Part shown: one piece after another, positions 7,843 through 15,991 of the stretch
Numbering within the stretch: position 1 is the first letter of the stretch
Layout: every line of letters begins with the position of its first letter
Assembly: GCA_016283615.1 (NCBI GenBank)
Contig: JAEENG010000130.1
Coordinates: 1 to 38,012, forward strand
Length of the DNA stretch: 38,012 nucleotides
Source: Treponema sp.
GTDB lineage: Bacteria > Spirochaetota > Spirochaetia > Treponematales > Treponemataceae
Direction of reading: 5' to 3'
Position numbers and translations under genes: made by a program
Notes under the pieces: generated by a model
The model's database searches: none
What the model was told of the DNA's origin: nothing
The model's input: only the letters and a program-made list of their open reading frames with translations

Positions 7843-9951
7843 ATGAAAAGAATTCTTTACATATTTATTGCGGCAGTTTTTTTATCCTCAAACGGTGTTT
7901 ATGCCCAGGCAAAAAAATCCCTGATAGAAAAAAGCAAAAAGGCAAAAACTGCTTCTTCCAAAAAAGTCCAGAAAGAAGAAATTCCGATTGTATATAACGA
8001 AGACTATGAAAAGGCAGAAGAGTTCTACACGCTCAACCAGCCTAAAGACGCAATTCCTCTCTACGAAAAATGTATTGATGAACCTAATATCAACCCGGCA
8101 ATTTATATTCACCTCGGAGTGGCCTATTATCAGACCGGAGATTTTACAAGATCCCTTGCGTGCTGCGTAAAAGGACTTTCAAAAAGCAATACTGACCACA
8201 AAATTCTCGCTTACAATGCAGGAAACTCAGCCTACGCGCTTACAAATTTTGCCCGTGCAGAAGCAAGTTATACCCTTGCCATAAAAGAGGACGAAACTTT
8301 TGCGCCTGCTTATCTGAACCGCGCAAATGCACAGCTCCGTCAGGATCACCTCCAGGCAGCAAAAGACAATTACATCAAATATCTTGAACTTGACCCCCAG
8401 ACTGAACAGAGGTCTGAAATCGAGCGTCTCCTTGCACTTCTGGATGCAGAAATTATCCGCCGTGCAAACGAAAAGCCCGAATTAATCAACCTCGACGAAA
8501 TGAACGTCAAAAATTCAAGTATTATCCGTGCAGAAAATACAGAAGAAAAAGTTAATTATGAACTTCCGGTTTACAAGGCAGAAGATGATGATATTGATGA
8601 AGAACTTGTAAAATTCGAAGTGCCGGCTCTTCCTCCGCAGCCTGAGCCTCAACTTGCAGAAGTTCCGGAAGAAAGCCGCTTTGAAGATGATTATGTTGCA
8701 GTAAAACATGTTGTCCAGGAAAAAGAAGTTCCTCAGGAAGAAGCTGTTGATAAAGAAATCATGAAGCCTGCGGAAGTTGTGATTCATGAAGAAAAGGCTG
8801 ATTTTGAAGCCTTTGTTGATGAAGAATTAAAACCTGAAAGCGGCGAAAAATTTGCCGAAGAAAAAACACGGCTTGAAGAAGTCGGGGATGACTTAAAGGA
8901 TGTCCCTGACGCAGTTTATACTTTGAGCGCAGGTAAGCTTACAATATTGAATAACAGGCCGGGCTTTTCTCCTAATGCGGAAGACATAAAACTCAGAAGG
9001 GAAACCTTTACGATTACGGCAACTGACAGTAAGAATGTTTCATCGTATGTGTTTGAAATCGTTGATGAATACGGAAATGTCGTAAAGACGATGAAGGGTA
9101 AAAAGTTTAATTCGCAGCTGGCCTGGGACGGAAGGGATGATAACGGAAACACAATTGACGGAAAGTTTACGCCGCGTATGACAATTCAATATAAGACAGG
9201 CGGTTCTGTTTCTGCTTCAGGAAAGCCTTTTGTATGTGTAACAACGATTCCGCCGCTTCAGATGAATGTATCGCCTGAAGACTTTTCTCCGGACGGGGAC
9301 GGTATAGACGATGTATTGAAAATCGACATCAATCCTGAATCCGTTGCAAATGTTGAAAAATGGAATTTTGAAGTTACTCAGGGCAGTAAGGTTATCCATT
9401 CAACGAACGGAGAAGGAAAGCCTGATAAACTTGAATGGGACGGAAAAACTCTTGACGGAACCTTTGTAAAGGAAAACGACAAGCTTGAATATGCTGTAAC
9501 GGTCAAGGATGCTTATGACCAGACTGCAACGTCGAAGGGAAAAATCAGCGTAAAGCGTTCTGCAAAACCGAAGGAAGTTGCCAAAAAAGTTGAAATTTAT
9601 GCACATGACGACGGAACAATCGATATTGCAATTCCGACACTTTCATTCAAGATTAACAGCGCCGAACTGATAAACAACAGCAAAAACAACGAAACTCTGG
9701 AAACAGTTTACAATATCCTGATTGACGAAAATTACGAGCAGTACAAGGTTACAATTATCGGCTACGTAAATCCTGACGGCGACGAATGGACAAAAGAAGA
9801 AAAAGTTCTCGCACTCAACCGTGCAAAATCAGTTGAAAAATTCCTCCTAAAGCGCGGAATTCCTCAGTCCCGTCTTATAGCAAAAAACGGTGACGGCAAA
9901 ACAGAAAACAAAGAATACAACCGCCGCGTAGAATTTATACTCACAAAGTAA
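7843..9951 (+). CDS. exported TPR-OmpA peptidoglycan-associated envelope protein
   Basis: The protein is 702 residues from ATG 7843. It has a signal peptide (MKRILYIFIAAVFLSSNGVY, cleavage near AQA), then TPR repeats (about 45-190), an acidic Glu/Val-rich linker (about 215-370) and FlgD-like Ig-type repeats. The latter contain paired WDGRDDNGNTIDGKF and WDGKTLDGTF turns and the phrase FSPDGDGIDD. The C-terminal OmpA domain runs from PTLSFKINSAEL through NRAKSVEKFLLKRGIPQSRL to NKEYNRRVEFIL. The OmpA domain binds peptidoglycan, so this is a periplasmic or outer-membrane-linked structural protein, possibly assembling partners through its TPRs. It is transcribed alone. Its stop is nine bases from the end of mutL, which converges on it. 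Confidence 0.88.
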   Translation: MKRILYIFIAAVFLSSNGVYAQAKKSLIEKSKKAKTASSKKVQKEEIPIVYNEDYEKAEEFYTLNQPKDAIPLYEKCIDEPNINPAIYIHLGVAYYQTGDFTRSLACCVKGLSKSNTDHKILAYNAGNSAYALTNFARAEASYTLAIKEDETFAPAYLNRANAQLRQDHLQAAKDNYIKYLELDPQTEQRSEIERLLALLDAEIIRRANEKPELINLDEMNVKNSSIIRAENTEEKVNYELPVYKAEDDDIDEELVKFEVPALPPQPEPQLAEVPEESRFEDDYVAVKHVVQEKEVPQEEAVDKEIMKPAEVVIHEEKADFEAFVDEELKPESGEKFAEEKTRLEEVGDDLKDVPDAVYTLSAGKLTILNNRPGFSPNAEDIKLRRETFTITATDSKNVSSYVFEIVDEYGNVVKTMKGKKFNSQLAWDGRDDNGNTIDGKFTPRMTIQYKTGGSVSASGKPFVCVTTIPPLQMNVSPEDFSPDGDGIDDVLKIDINPESVANVEKWNFEVTQGSKVIHSTNGEGKPDKLEWDGKTLDGTFVKENDKLEYAVTVKDAYDQTATSKGKISVKRSAKPKEVAKKVEIYAHDDGTIDIAIPTLSFKINSAELINNSKNNETLETVYNILIDENYEQYKVTIIGYVNPDGDEWTKEEKVLALNRAKSVEKFLLKRGIPQSRLIAKNGDGKTENKEYNRRVEFILTK

Positions 9952-9960
9952 AAGGTTTTG

Positions 9961-11883
9961 CTAGCGGGTACGGCGGACGCGGGCAAAGAGCTGCTCTTTT
10001 GTAAGAACGGTCCAGACCGGCCGTCCGTGAGGGCAGTGCGGGTCGCTCAGACTGAGCGCTTTTTTTGCAAGAGAAGCGGCCGCATTGCGGTCGAGGATGT
10101 TTCCGTCCTTGATTGCGGCCTTGCAGGCAGTCATCGCAAGAACCGAATACAGAATCTTTTCCGGATTTTCCATATTCTTTAAAATTGCTTCTTCAAGTTC
10201 CTGCTGAGTGCTGGTGCAGCGGGATGGAACCGTAGAAAACTCAAATTTGCCGTCGCCGAGGCTTTTTCCTTCAAAACCGTGCTGTTTTAAAAGCGGTAAG
10301 GATTCAATAAGTCTCTGTTCCTCTTCTTTTTCTGTTTGAATCTCAAAGGGAATTAAAAGAGACTGGGTTTCTGCAGGACCCGTCATGAGCTTGTCAAACA
10401 AAATGCGCTCGTGGGCTGCGTGCTGGTCGATAAAGTAAATTGTGTCGTCCACCTGGGCAATTAAAAAACAGTCCAGGGCTGTTCCGATAAAAATAAAACC
10501 GTCGCTGTCTTTTTTGTTGAATTGTTCAGCCTGTCCGGCCTGTCCGGTGTATTCCAGCTGTTTAGTTTTCTGCGTGTTTTCCGGGGCAGAAATAACCGGT
10601 TTGTCTGAATTTAACGCGCTTTCAACCAGGCCTGAAAGGTTTTTTGGCTGTGGAGTTTTTTCGTAATCAAAAAACTTTGAGCGCAGTGAGCCTGTCCCGC
10701 CCGTGCTTCCTGTGCCGAATCCGCCAGAGATTCCGGGGCTGCTGAAACTTGCTCCAAACGGAGAGCGCGGTTTTTCTTCTTCGATTTTTACCTCTGGAAT
10801 TGAATCAAAGTCAAAGCCGCTTACTTTTTCTTCCTGTAAAAGTTCTTTCTGTAGGTTTTCTTCGTCCCTTGATGATTTAATTCCAAGTGCGCGGAAGTGG
10901 CCTGTTACTGTTGAACTTATTCCGTGGTGAAGTTCTGATGAGTCCTTAAAGCGGACTTCTTTTTTAGCCGGATGAATATTAAAATCTACCTGCGACGGAT
11001 CCATCCGAACAAAAACTGCTGCAACCGGATGAGTTCCGTTCGGAAAGAATCCCTGACAGCCGTATTCAATTGCCTGTAAAAGGGAATATTCCTGGACGCG
11101 CCTTCCGTTTACGTAAACAAAGATGTTCTTGCGGTCATTGCGGTAAACGGATGGTTCACCGATTACAAGTTCAAAACTCCAGTTTGAGCCCGACTGTTTT
11201 AATAAAGAAAATAACTGCGGGCTTTCCTTTAATTCAAGGGCATCGCAAAAGCGTTCAATTATATTTTCTGTCTGAGGAAGGTTTAGGCGCAGCTGTCCGT
11301 CAACTGTAAGCCTGAATGAAATGTCAGGGCGGGCGAGGGCTTTTTCTACAAAAGTTTCGCGGCACATCAGGTTTTCCGAAGCCGGACGTTTTAAAAAGAC
11401 ACGGCGTGCCGGAAAGTTTTCAAAGAGACCTTCGCTTGTAACGATTGTTCCCTTTCCGTTTTGAACCGGTGCAATCTGCTCGAGAAGATGGTCCTGAGTG
11501 ATTGAAGCGCTCATTTTCCATGTGCCCGACGCAATTGTAAGTCGGCTTACGGCTGCAATGGACGCAAGGGCTTCTCCGCGGAAGCCGAGGGTCGACAGGT
11601 TCATCAGGTCGCTTGCCTGTTCGATTTTGCTTGTTGCATGAGGGTGTGCGCAGTTCTGCAGGTCTTCTTTTGTCATCCCCCAGCCGTTGTCGCTGATGCG
11701 GATCTGGTTGATTCCGCCGCCTGAGATTTCTACATTTATTGAATCAGCCCCGCTGTCCACAGCATTATCCAGAAGTTCGCGGACTATTGCGTTGGGACGG
11801 TCGATTACTTCTCCTGCGGCAATTTTTCTTGCAACTTCAGGACTAAGTGTTTTTACGGGACGGTGAGTTTTAGCCTGGCTCAT
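9961..11883 (-). CDS. mutL: DNA mismatch repair protein MutL
   Basis: This 640-residue protein is MutL. The N-terminal GHKL ATPase has EVARKIAAGEVIDRP, RELLDNAVDSGAD, DNGWGM and TLGFRGEALASIAAVS; the transducer domain follows to about residue 330. A glycine-, serine- and glutamate-rich linker (about 345-470) leads to the C-terminal dimerisation/endonuclease domain. That domain has FIDQHAAHERILFD, ACKAAIKDG and PHCPHGRPVW, so this is the nicking type of MutL found in bacteria without MutH. In the endonuclease motif DQHA-x2-E-x4-E the last position is Asp here. It is the last gene of xseA-xseB-mutL and starts one base after the xseB stop with no strong Shine-Dalgarno, so coupling is likely. Confidence 0.97.
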   Translation of the reverse strand: MSQAKTHRPVKTLSPEVARKIAAGEVIDRPNAIVRELLDNAVDSGADSINVEISGGGINQIRISDNGWGMTKEDLQNCAHPHATSKIEQASDLMNLSTLGFRGEALASIAAVSRLTIASGTWKMSASITQDHLLEQIAPVQNGKGTIVTSEGLFENFPARRVFLKRPASENLMCRETFVEKALARPDISFRLTVDGQLRLNLPQTENIIERFCDALELKESPQLFSLLKQSGSNWSFELVIGEPSVYRNDRKNIFVYVNGRRVQEYSLLQAIEYGCQGFFPNGTHPVAAVFVRMDPSQVDFNIHPAKKEVRFKDSSELHHGISSTVTGHFRALGIKSSRDEENLQKELLQEEKVSGFDFDSIPEVKIEEEKPRSPFGASFSSPGISGGFGTGSTGGTGSLRSKFFDYEKTPQPKNLSGLVESALNSDKPVISAPENTQKTKQLEYTGQAGQAEQFNKKDSDGFIFIGTALDCFLIAQVDDTIYFIDQHAAHERILFDKLMTGPAETQSLLIPFEIQTEKEEEQRLIESLPLLKQHGFEGKSLGDGKFEFSTVPSRCTSTQQELEEAILKNMENPEKILYSVLAMTACKAAIKDGNILDRNAAASLAKKALSLSDPHCPHGRPVWTVLTKEQLFARVRRTR

Positions 11884-11884
11884 T

Positions 11885-12184
11885 TTAGCTGTCTTGTCTT
11901 AATCCCTGATTAGGTGCCCCGGAACTGCCGGTTTCAGAATTTGCGGCTGTAAACAAATCAAGTTCAGGTTCAACTGCTTTGCCAGAAGGACTTTCTTTTG
12001 CGCTTACAGGCTGGTTCATGAGAATCTGGATTTTGCCTTCGATTTTCTGCAGATCAACTTCGAGAGTTTTTGCAAGTTTAATGCCTTCCTCAAAATCTTT
12101 AAGGGCATCTTCGAGCGAAATGTCGGTGCGTTTTATATCGTTTGATAATTGTTCGAGTTTTGCAAGGTTTTCTTCAAAAGTCAT
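11885..12184 (-). CDS. xseB: exodeoxyribonuclease VII small subunit
   Basis: This 99-residue protein is XseB. The first 65 residues form the typical helical hairpin (MTFEENLAKLEQLSNDIKR, SLEDALKDFEEGIKLAK) that binds the large subunit. Exonuclease VII degrades single-stranded DNA from both ends in repair. The C-terminal tail of about 35 residues (polar, Ser/Glu/Gly) is longer than in many homologues and probably disordered. GGGGGA lies before ATG 12184. It sits 23 nt downstream of xseA and one base upstream of mutL, linking exonuclease and mismatch repair in one transcript. Confidence 0.95.
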   Translation of the reverse strand: MTFEENLAKLEQLSNDIKRTDISLEDALKDFEEGIKLAKTLEVDLQKIEGKIQILMNQPVSAKESPSGKAVEPELDLFTAANSETGSSGAPNQGLRQDS

Positions 12185-12207
12185 TTAATTCCCCCAAATC
12201 CTTTTTT

Positions 12208-13413
12208 TTATTGAATTACCTGAGCGTGGATAATTCCCTCGGCAGGTGTTATTTCCAGTGTTTCTCCCGCTTTAACATCGCTGTACGAGCGGACAATTTT
12301 TCCTTCGGCATTTTTTACCATCGAGTATCCGCGGGCAAAAATTGTTGAAGGGCTCGCATTTTCCAGGACCGTTACATGCTGCTGAATCTGCTGTTTTATG
12401 TCCTTGATTTTCTGCGTAAGGTTTTCGACCAGGGCCTGTTTTGCAGTTTCGTAGCGCATGGAAAGCGGTTCGTAGATTCCACGGAAGCGTGTTTCCATTG
12501 CCTCCGGCTGAAAACTGTTTATCAGGTAATGCATTTTTTCTGTTTTTTGTCTGATTGTCTGGTAAAGCTGTTCCTGATAATAATTAAGGTCATTTTTGAT
12601 GTCCATAAGCTGGGGAACCGCACATTCGGCTGCCGCAGACGGAGTAGGCGCGCGGTAATCTGCTGCGTAGTCACAGATTGCCCAGTCAATTTCGTGTCCT
12701 ACTGCGCTGATAACCGGAATTTTACTTTCTGCAACTGCACGAACAACGATTTCTTCGCTGAACGGAAGAAGGTCTTCGAGCGAGCCTCCTCCACGGCCGA
12801 CAATCAGTGTGTCGCACATGTTGAATTCATTTGCAGCTTTGATTTGTCTTGCAATTGACGGTGCCGCCTGGTCTCCCTGGACAATTGCCGGAAGAACTAC
12901 AACGTTTACTGTCGGGTTACGGCGTTTTGTAATCTGTAAAATATCTCTGAGGGCCGCCCCTGTAGAACTTGTAACAACTCCGATAGTTTTTGGAAATACC
13001 GGAATTTTTACTTTGCGTGACTCGTCAAATAAGCCTTCTGCAAAAAGACGCTTTTTTCGTTCTTCGAGAATCTGCAGAATGTTTCCGGCACCGCAGATTT
13101 CCATCTTTGTAATGTTAATCTGGTAGTTTCCGCGCGGAACATAAACTGTAATTGTACCTGTACAGCGGACTTTCATGCCGTCTTTTGGTACAAAATTGAG
13201 ATATGCGGCACGCTGGCGGAACATTACGGCACTGATTTGCGATTGTTCGTCTTTTAATGTAAAGTATAAGTGACCGGTTGAATTAGGTCTGTAGTTTGAA
13301 ATTTCGCCTTCGAGCGTGATATTTGTAAAAGTTCCTTCAAGAAGGTCTTTTACTGCAGTTGTGAGATTTGATACTGTAAAAACTGTGTCCGGATCCATTA
13401 AACTTTGTGACAT
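12208..13413 (-). CDS. xseA: exodeoxyribonuclease VII large subunit
   Basis: This 401-residue protein is the XseA large subunit. An N-terminal OB fold (FTVSNLTTAVKDLLEGTF, GEISNYRPNSTGHLYFTLKD) is followed by the catalytic domain with TSSTGAALRDIL, LIVGRGGGSLEDL, SAVGHEIDW and DYRAPTPSAAAE. A coiled-coil stretch then binds XseB, and the end is the usual FARGYSMV...I-H-A-Q-V. It is slightly shorter than the E. coli protein because of a shorter coiled coil. Start ATG 13413 has no Shine-Dalgarno; a candidate promoter at 13428-13454 would leave only a few nucleotides of leader. It shares a 63-bp divergent region with the spiro-SPASM operon. Confidence 0.96.
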   Translation of the reverse strand: MSQSLMDPDTVFTVSNLTTAVKDLLEGTFTNITLEGEISNYRPNSTGHLYFTLKDEQSQISAVMFRQRAAYLNFVPKDGMKVRCTGTITVYVPRGNYQINITKMEICGAGNILQILEERKKRLFAEGLFDESRKVKIPVFPKTIGVVTSSTGAALRDILQITKRRNPTVNVVVLPAIVQGDQAAPSIARQIKAANEFNMCDTLIVGRGGGSLEDLLPFSEEIVVRAVAESKIPVISAVGHEIDWAICDYAADYRAPTPSAAAECAVPQLMDIKNDLNYYQEQLYQTIRQKTEKMHYLINSFQPEAMETRFRGIYEPLSMRYETAKQALVENLTQKIKDIKQQIQQHVTVLENASPSTIFARGYSMVKNAEGKIVRSYSDVKAGETLEITPAEGIIHAQVIQ

Positions 13414-13427
13414 AACTACAGCTTGAT

Positions 13428-13454
13428 TTTATACAATCGATTTATATTGTTCAA
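13428..13454 (-). promoter_or_regulatory. candidate promoter of xseA-xseB-mutL
   Basis: Minus-strand TTGAAC (13454-13449), 15 bases, TATAAA (13433-13428). Spacing is short, so this is tentative. The predicted start is within about ten bases of the xseA ATG. Confidence 0.4.
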
Positions 13455-13464
13455 TTACGGAGCC

Positions 13465-13470
13465 GATAAT
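13465..13470 (+). promoter_or_regulatory. -10 element of the glycan-type operon
   Basis: GATAAT ends six bases before ATG 13477 in the same geometry as other leaderless starts here. No convincing -35 or TG extension was found, so support rests on position and on the absence of a Shine-Dalgarno. Confidence 0.4.
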
Positions 13471-13476
13471 AAAAAG

Positions 13477-15060
13477 ATGAAAAATTTAGTTATTCTTTTT
13501 GCAGGTATGGCAGACGGCGGACATTTACTCGAAAATGTTTTTGACGGTAAATGCGCGTTCGATCTTAGTCTTGAGTGGGCTCTTTCCCGGAAAAACAGCG
13601 TAAAAACGGTTGTTTTGTTGAATTCAACAGGGGTGTCGGAAAAAATAATTGAACGCATTGACGCAAACTCCCAAAAAGCGCAGATTGCGGCAGTTACAAA
13701 AGATGCGTGGCCGGCAGCCGCTTTAATTGAACAGATTGCAGTTTTGTGCGAAGAATACAAGGCAGATTATGCGCTTTTCAGCTGGGCTGACTGTCCTTTT
13801 TTGAGTTCAAAACTCACTGACGAACTTGTAAAAACTCACGAAGAATACAAGGCCGAATACACTTTTGCAGACGGCTATCCATACGGCCTTACTCCTGAAG
13901 TTATCGACCGTGGTGTTGCGCGCATTATCAGTGAACTTGCAGAGAATAACGAAAAAAATCTTCATGATTCAGGCTGTGCACGCGATGCAGTATTTTCTGT
14001 GATGAGCGGCGATATCAATTCGTTCGAAATCGAAACAATCCTTGCTCCGAAAGATTACCGCATGTTCCGTTTTGAATTTGAATCGTCTTCCAGGGCAGGA
14101 CTTTTGCTTTGTAAAAACGTTTTTGACGCGGCAAAAGCAAAAAATATTTCAGCAGGCTCAAACCTTGATCCTGTTGAATTCAGCGATCTGGCTTCAAAAA
14201 CCTGCGGAGCATTAAAAACTCTTCCTCATTACTACAATATCCAGATTTCTCCTTCATATAATACAAAATCCCTGTACAATCCTTACGACAAACTTTTTGC
14301 AGGAAAAACACTTCCTCAGATGAAGCTCGAAGATTTTAAAAATCTTGTTAAGAAAATAAGCGCTTTTTCGGAAACCGCTGTCGTCAGTTTGAGCTGCTTC
14401 GGCGAAGCCCTTTTGAACCCGGCCTTTCTGGACATGGCAAAAGAAGTTCTCTCTTATCCGGGACTTTCTCTCCTTGTTGAAGGCGACGGACTTTTAATTA
14501 CGGAAGAAATTGCAAGGGAGTTGAGTGCGGATTCCAGCCGTGTTTACTGGATTGTCTGCCTCGATGCTGCAAACAGCGAAATGTATCAGAAAATCAACGG
14601 CCTCGGTGCTACTGAGTTTTCCAAGGCAGTTTCTGCTGTCGGACTTTTGCAGAAGTATTTTAAGGGAAACGTTTATCCTCAGTTTACACGCATGAAGGAG
14701 AACGAAGAACAGCTGGAAGCCTTTTACAGATTCTGGAAAGAAAAAGAAAATCCTTCCGGCGGACAGCTTATAATTCAAAAATACGACAATCTTGCAGGGC
14801 TCCTTCCTGAGCAGAAACCTGCAGACCTTTCTCCTCTTGAACGCAACGAATGCTGGCACATAAGACGCGATATGGTAATTTTGAGTGACGGAAGCGTGCC
14901 TGTATGCCGGGCTCGCGCAGATGAAATTCTCGGAAACGCATTTACGGACGAACTTCCTGAAATTTGGGCAAAACTCGATAAAGAAGTTGAAGCCCACATT
15001 GCCGGAAATTACTGTAAAAAATGCGGAGGTTGTGATGAATACTATACCTTCAATTTTTAA
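13477..15060 (+). CDS. spiro-SPASM protein (radical SAM-like with SPASM domain, no CxxxCxxC)
   Basis: From ATG 13477 the protein has 527 residues. The N-terminal third resembles a nucleotidyltransferase fold (LVILFAGMADGG; FSWADCPFLSSKLTDELV; then AEYTFADGYPYGLTPEVID). The middle looks like a TIM barrel of radical SAM type. Where CxxxCxxC should lie, the sequence is YYNIQISPSYNTKSLYNP, with no cysteines. The C-terminus is a good SPASM domain: CWHIRRDMVILSDGSVPVC followed by CKKCGGCDEYY, cysteines expected to hold an auxiliary Fe-S cluster. This combination matches the family called spiro-SPASM. Its reaction is unknown; without the SAM cluster it is probably not a radical SAM enzyme. An in-frame TTG at 13423 was rejected as start. 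It leads a four-gene operon, and the next gene's Shine-Dalgarno lies inside its CGG codons. Confidence 0.88.
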   Translation: MKNLVILFAGMADGGHLLENVFDGKCAFDLSLEWALSRKNSVKTVVLLNSTGVSEKIIERIDANSQKAQIAAVTKDAWPAAALIEQIAVLCEEYKADYALFSWADCPFLSSKLTDELVKTHEEYKAEYTFADGYPYGLTPEVIDRGVARIISELAENNEKNLHDSGCARDAVFSVMSGDINSFEIETILAPKDYRMFRFEFESSSRAGLLLCKNVFDAAKAKNISAGSNLDPVEFSDLASKTCGALKTLPHYYNIQISPSYNTKSLYNPYDKLFAGKTLPQMKLEDFKNLVKKISAFSETAVVSLSCFGEALLNPAFLDMAKEVLSYPGLSLLVEGDGLLITEEIARELSADSSRVYWIVCLDAANSEMYQKINGLGATEFSKAVSAVGLLQKYFKGNVYPQFTRMKENEEQLEAFYRFWKEKENPSGGQLIIQKYDNLAGLLPEQKPADLSPLERNECWHIRRDMVILSDGSVPVCRARADEILGNAFTDELPEIWAKLDKEVEAHIAGNYCKKCGGCDEYYTFNF

Positions 15061-15991
15061 CGAAAGACAAATCAACCGCACTGTGCTCGGCGGAAAAGAG
15101 CTGATGCCGGATGTTAAAATGAAGGTGTCGGTTATTTTATTGAATAAAAGGGGCAGCCAGTTCCGCATTCCGATGATAGAAAACCTGCTTAAATGCGGTT
15201 TTGAATCCATCGTATCCATAGAAAACAGCACTGATAATTTTAATATTGAAGAATTTTCCCATAAATTTCCGTACGTTAAATTTGTAATTCCGCTCGAAAC
15301 TGCAACTGACGGCGAACTGATCAATATCGGAATGGCAGAAGTCAATTCAGATTATGTGCTTGTTTTGCGTGATACATTAAAAATCGATGGAGAAATTCTA
15401 ACCGCAAGAATCGCAGAAAAACTTTCGATGGACAAATTGTTCTGTGTTGTGCCGCGCCTCGTTGCAAGCGACGGAAGCAGCTTTCCGATTGTGTTTTCGC
15501 CGGGTGTAAACGGAACCCAGTTTGATGTTCTGCATTCTTCAACTGTAAATGACGGCTGTCCGACCTTGTATCCGCTCGATTATATCGGTTATTATGACAG
15601 AAAGGCTTTTATGCAGCTCGGCGGCTATGATTACACGATTAAAGAAAGTCACTGGCAGAACCTGGATTTGTGCTTCCGCGCATGGCTCTGGGGACAGCGC
15701 ATAAAACTTACCACACTTTTTTCGCTGGCTTACGCATCAGATATTCCGATGGAAGATGTTTCTGCAAACCTGTCTTACAGCAGGTTTTACATGAAAAATC
15801 TTCTGCCGCGTTTTGAAGACGATCACGGAGTTATTCCAAAATCTTCGATTTTCGTGTATCTTTTACGTTCAGGGTGTGGATTTGTTGAATCTTTGAGACA
15901 GTTTTTTGACGCACGGAGCTGGGTTAAAATGAATATGTACAGATTCAAATTTGATGCCAAATATTTGATAGAAAACTGGGGAAAGATATAA
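15035..15991 (+). CDS. glycosyltransferase-like protein (GT-A fold, family 2 type)
   Basis: This 318-residue protein resembles family 2/galactosyltransferase GT-A enzymes. The N-terminal half has MKVSVILLNKRGSQFRIPMI and a divergent SDYVLVLRDTLKID where the DxD region should lie. The recognisable acceptor-side segment is YIGYYDRKAFMQLGGYDYTI...W-Q-N-L-D-L-C-F-R-A-W, matching the 'GG-D...W...DL-FR' motif. The canonical DxD is weak, so activity is plausible but not certain. A longer reading frame extends upstream inside the SPASM gene, but ATG 15035 is strongly supported: GCGGAGGT lies five bases before it. It overlaps the upstream gene by 26 bases and the downstream gene by one base (TAATG), so translation of the operon is tightly coupled. 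Confidence 0.75.
   Translation: MNTIPSIFNERQINRTVLGGKELMPDVKMKVSVILLNKRGSQFRIPMIENLLKCGFESIVSIENSTDNFNIEEFSHKFPYVKFVIPLETATDGELINIGMAEVNSDYVLVLRDTLKIDGEILTARIAEKLSMDKLFCVVPRLVASDGSSFPIVFSPGVNGTQFDVLHSSTVNDGCPTLYPLDYIGYYDRKAFMQLGGYDYTIKESHWQNLDLCFRAWLWGQRIKLTTLFSLAYASDIPMEDVSANLSYSRFYMKNLLPRFEDDHGVIPKSSIFVYLLRSGCGFVESLRQFFDARSWVKMNMYRFKFDAKYLIENWGKI

Noticed and set aside
10520..10760. Glycine-rich and CTGTCCGG tandem-like stretch in mutL as a repeat element
   Set aside because: It is in frame, in the variable linker of MutL, with imperfect short units; ordinary linker drift explains it.
12376..12858. 160-codon open frame on the plus strand
   Set aside because: Antisense to xseA, whose motifs are certain; Cys/Phe/Val-rich with no recognisable domain.
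14885..15034. Upstream extension of the glycosyltransferase gene
   Set aside because: It lies wholly within the SPASM coding region in another frame, whereas ATG 15035 has a strong GGAGG.
14494..15345. 283-codon open frame on the minus strand
   Set aside because: It is fully antisense to the SPASM and glycosyltransferase genes, has no Shine-Dalgarno, and its sequence looks like a frame shadow (Ser/Phe/Ile-rich, no domain).
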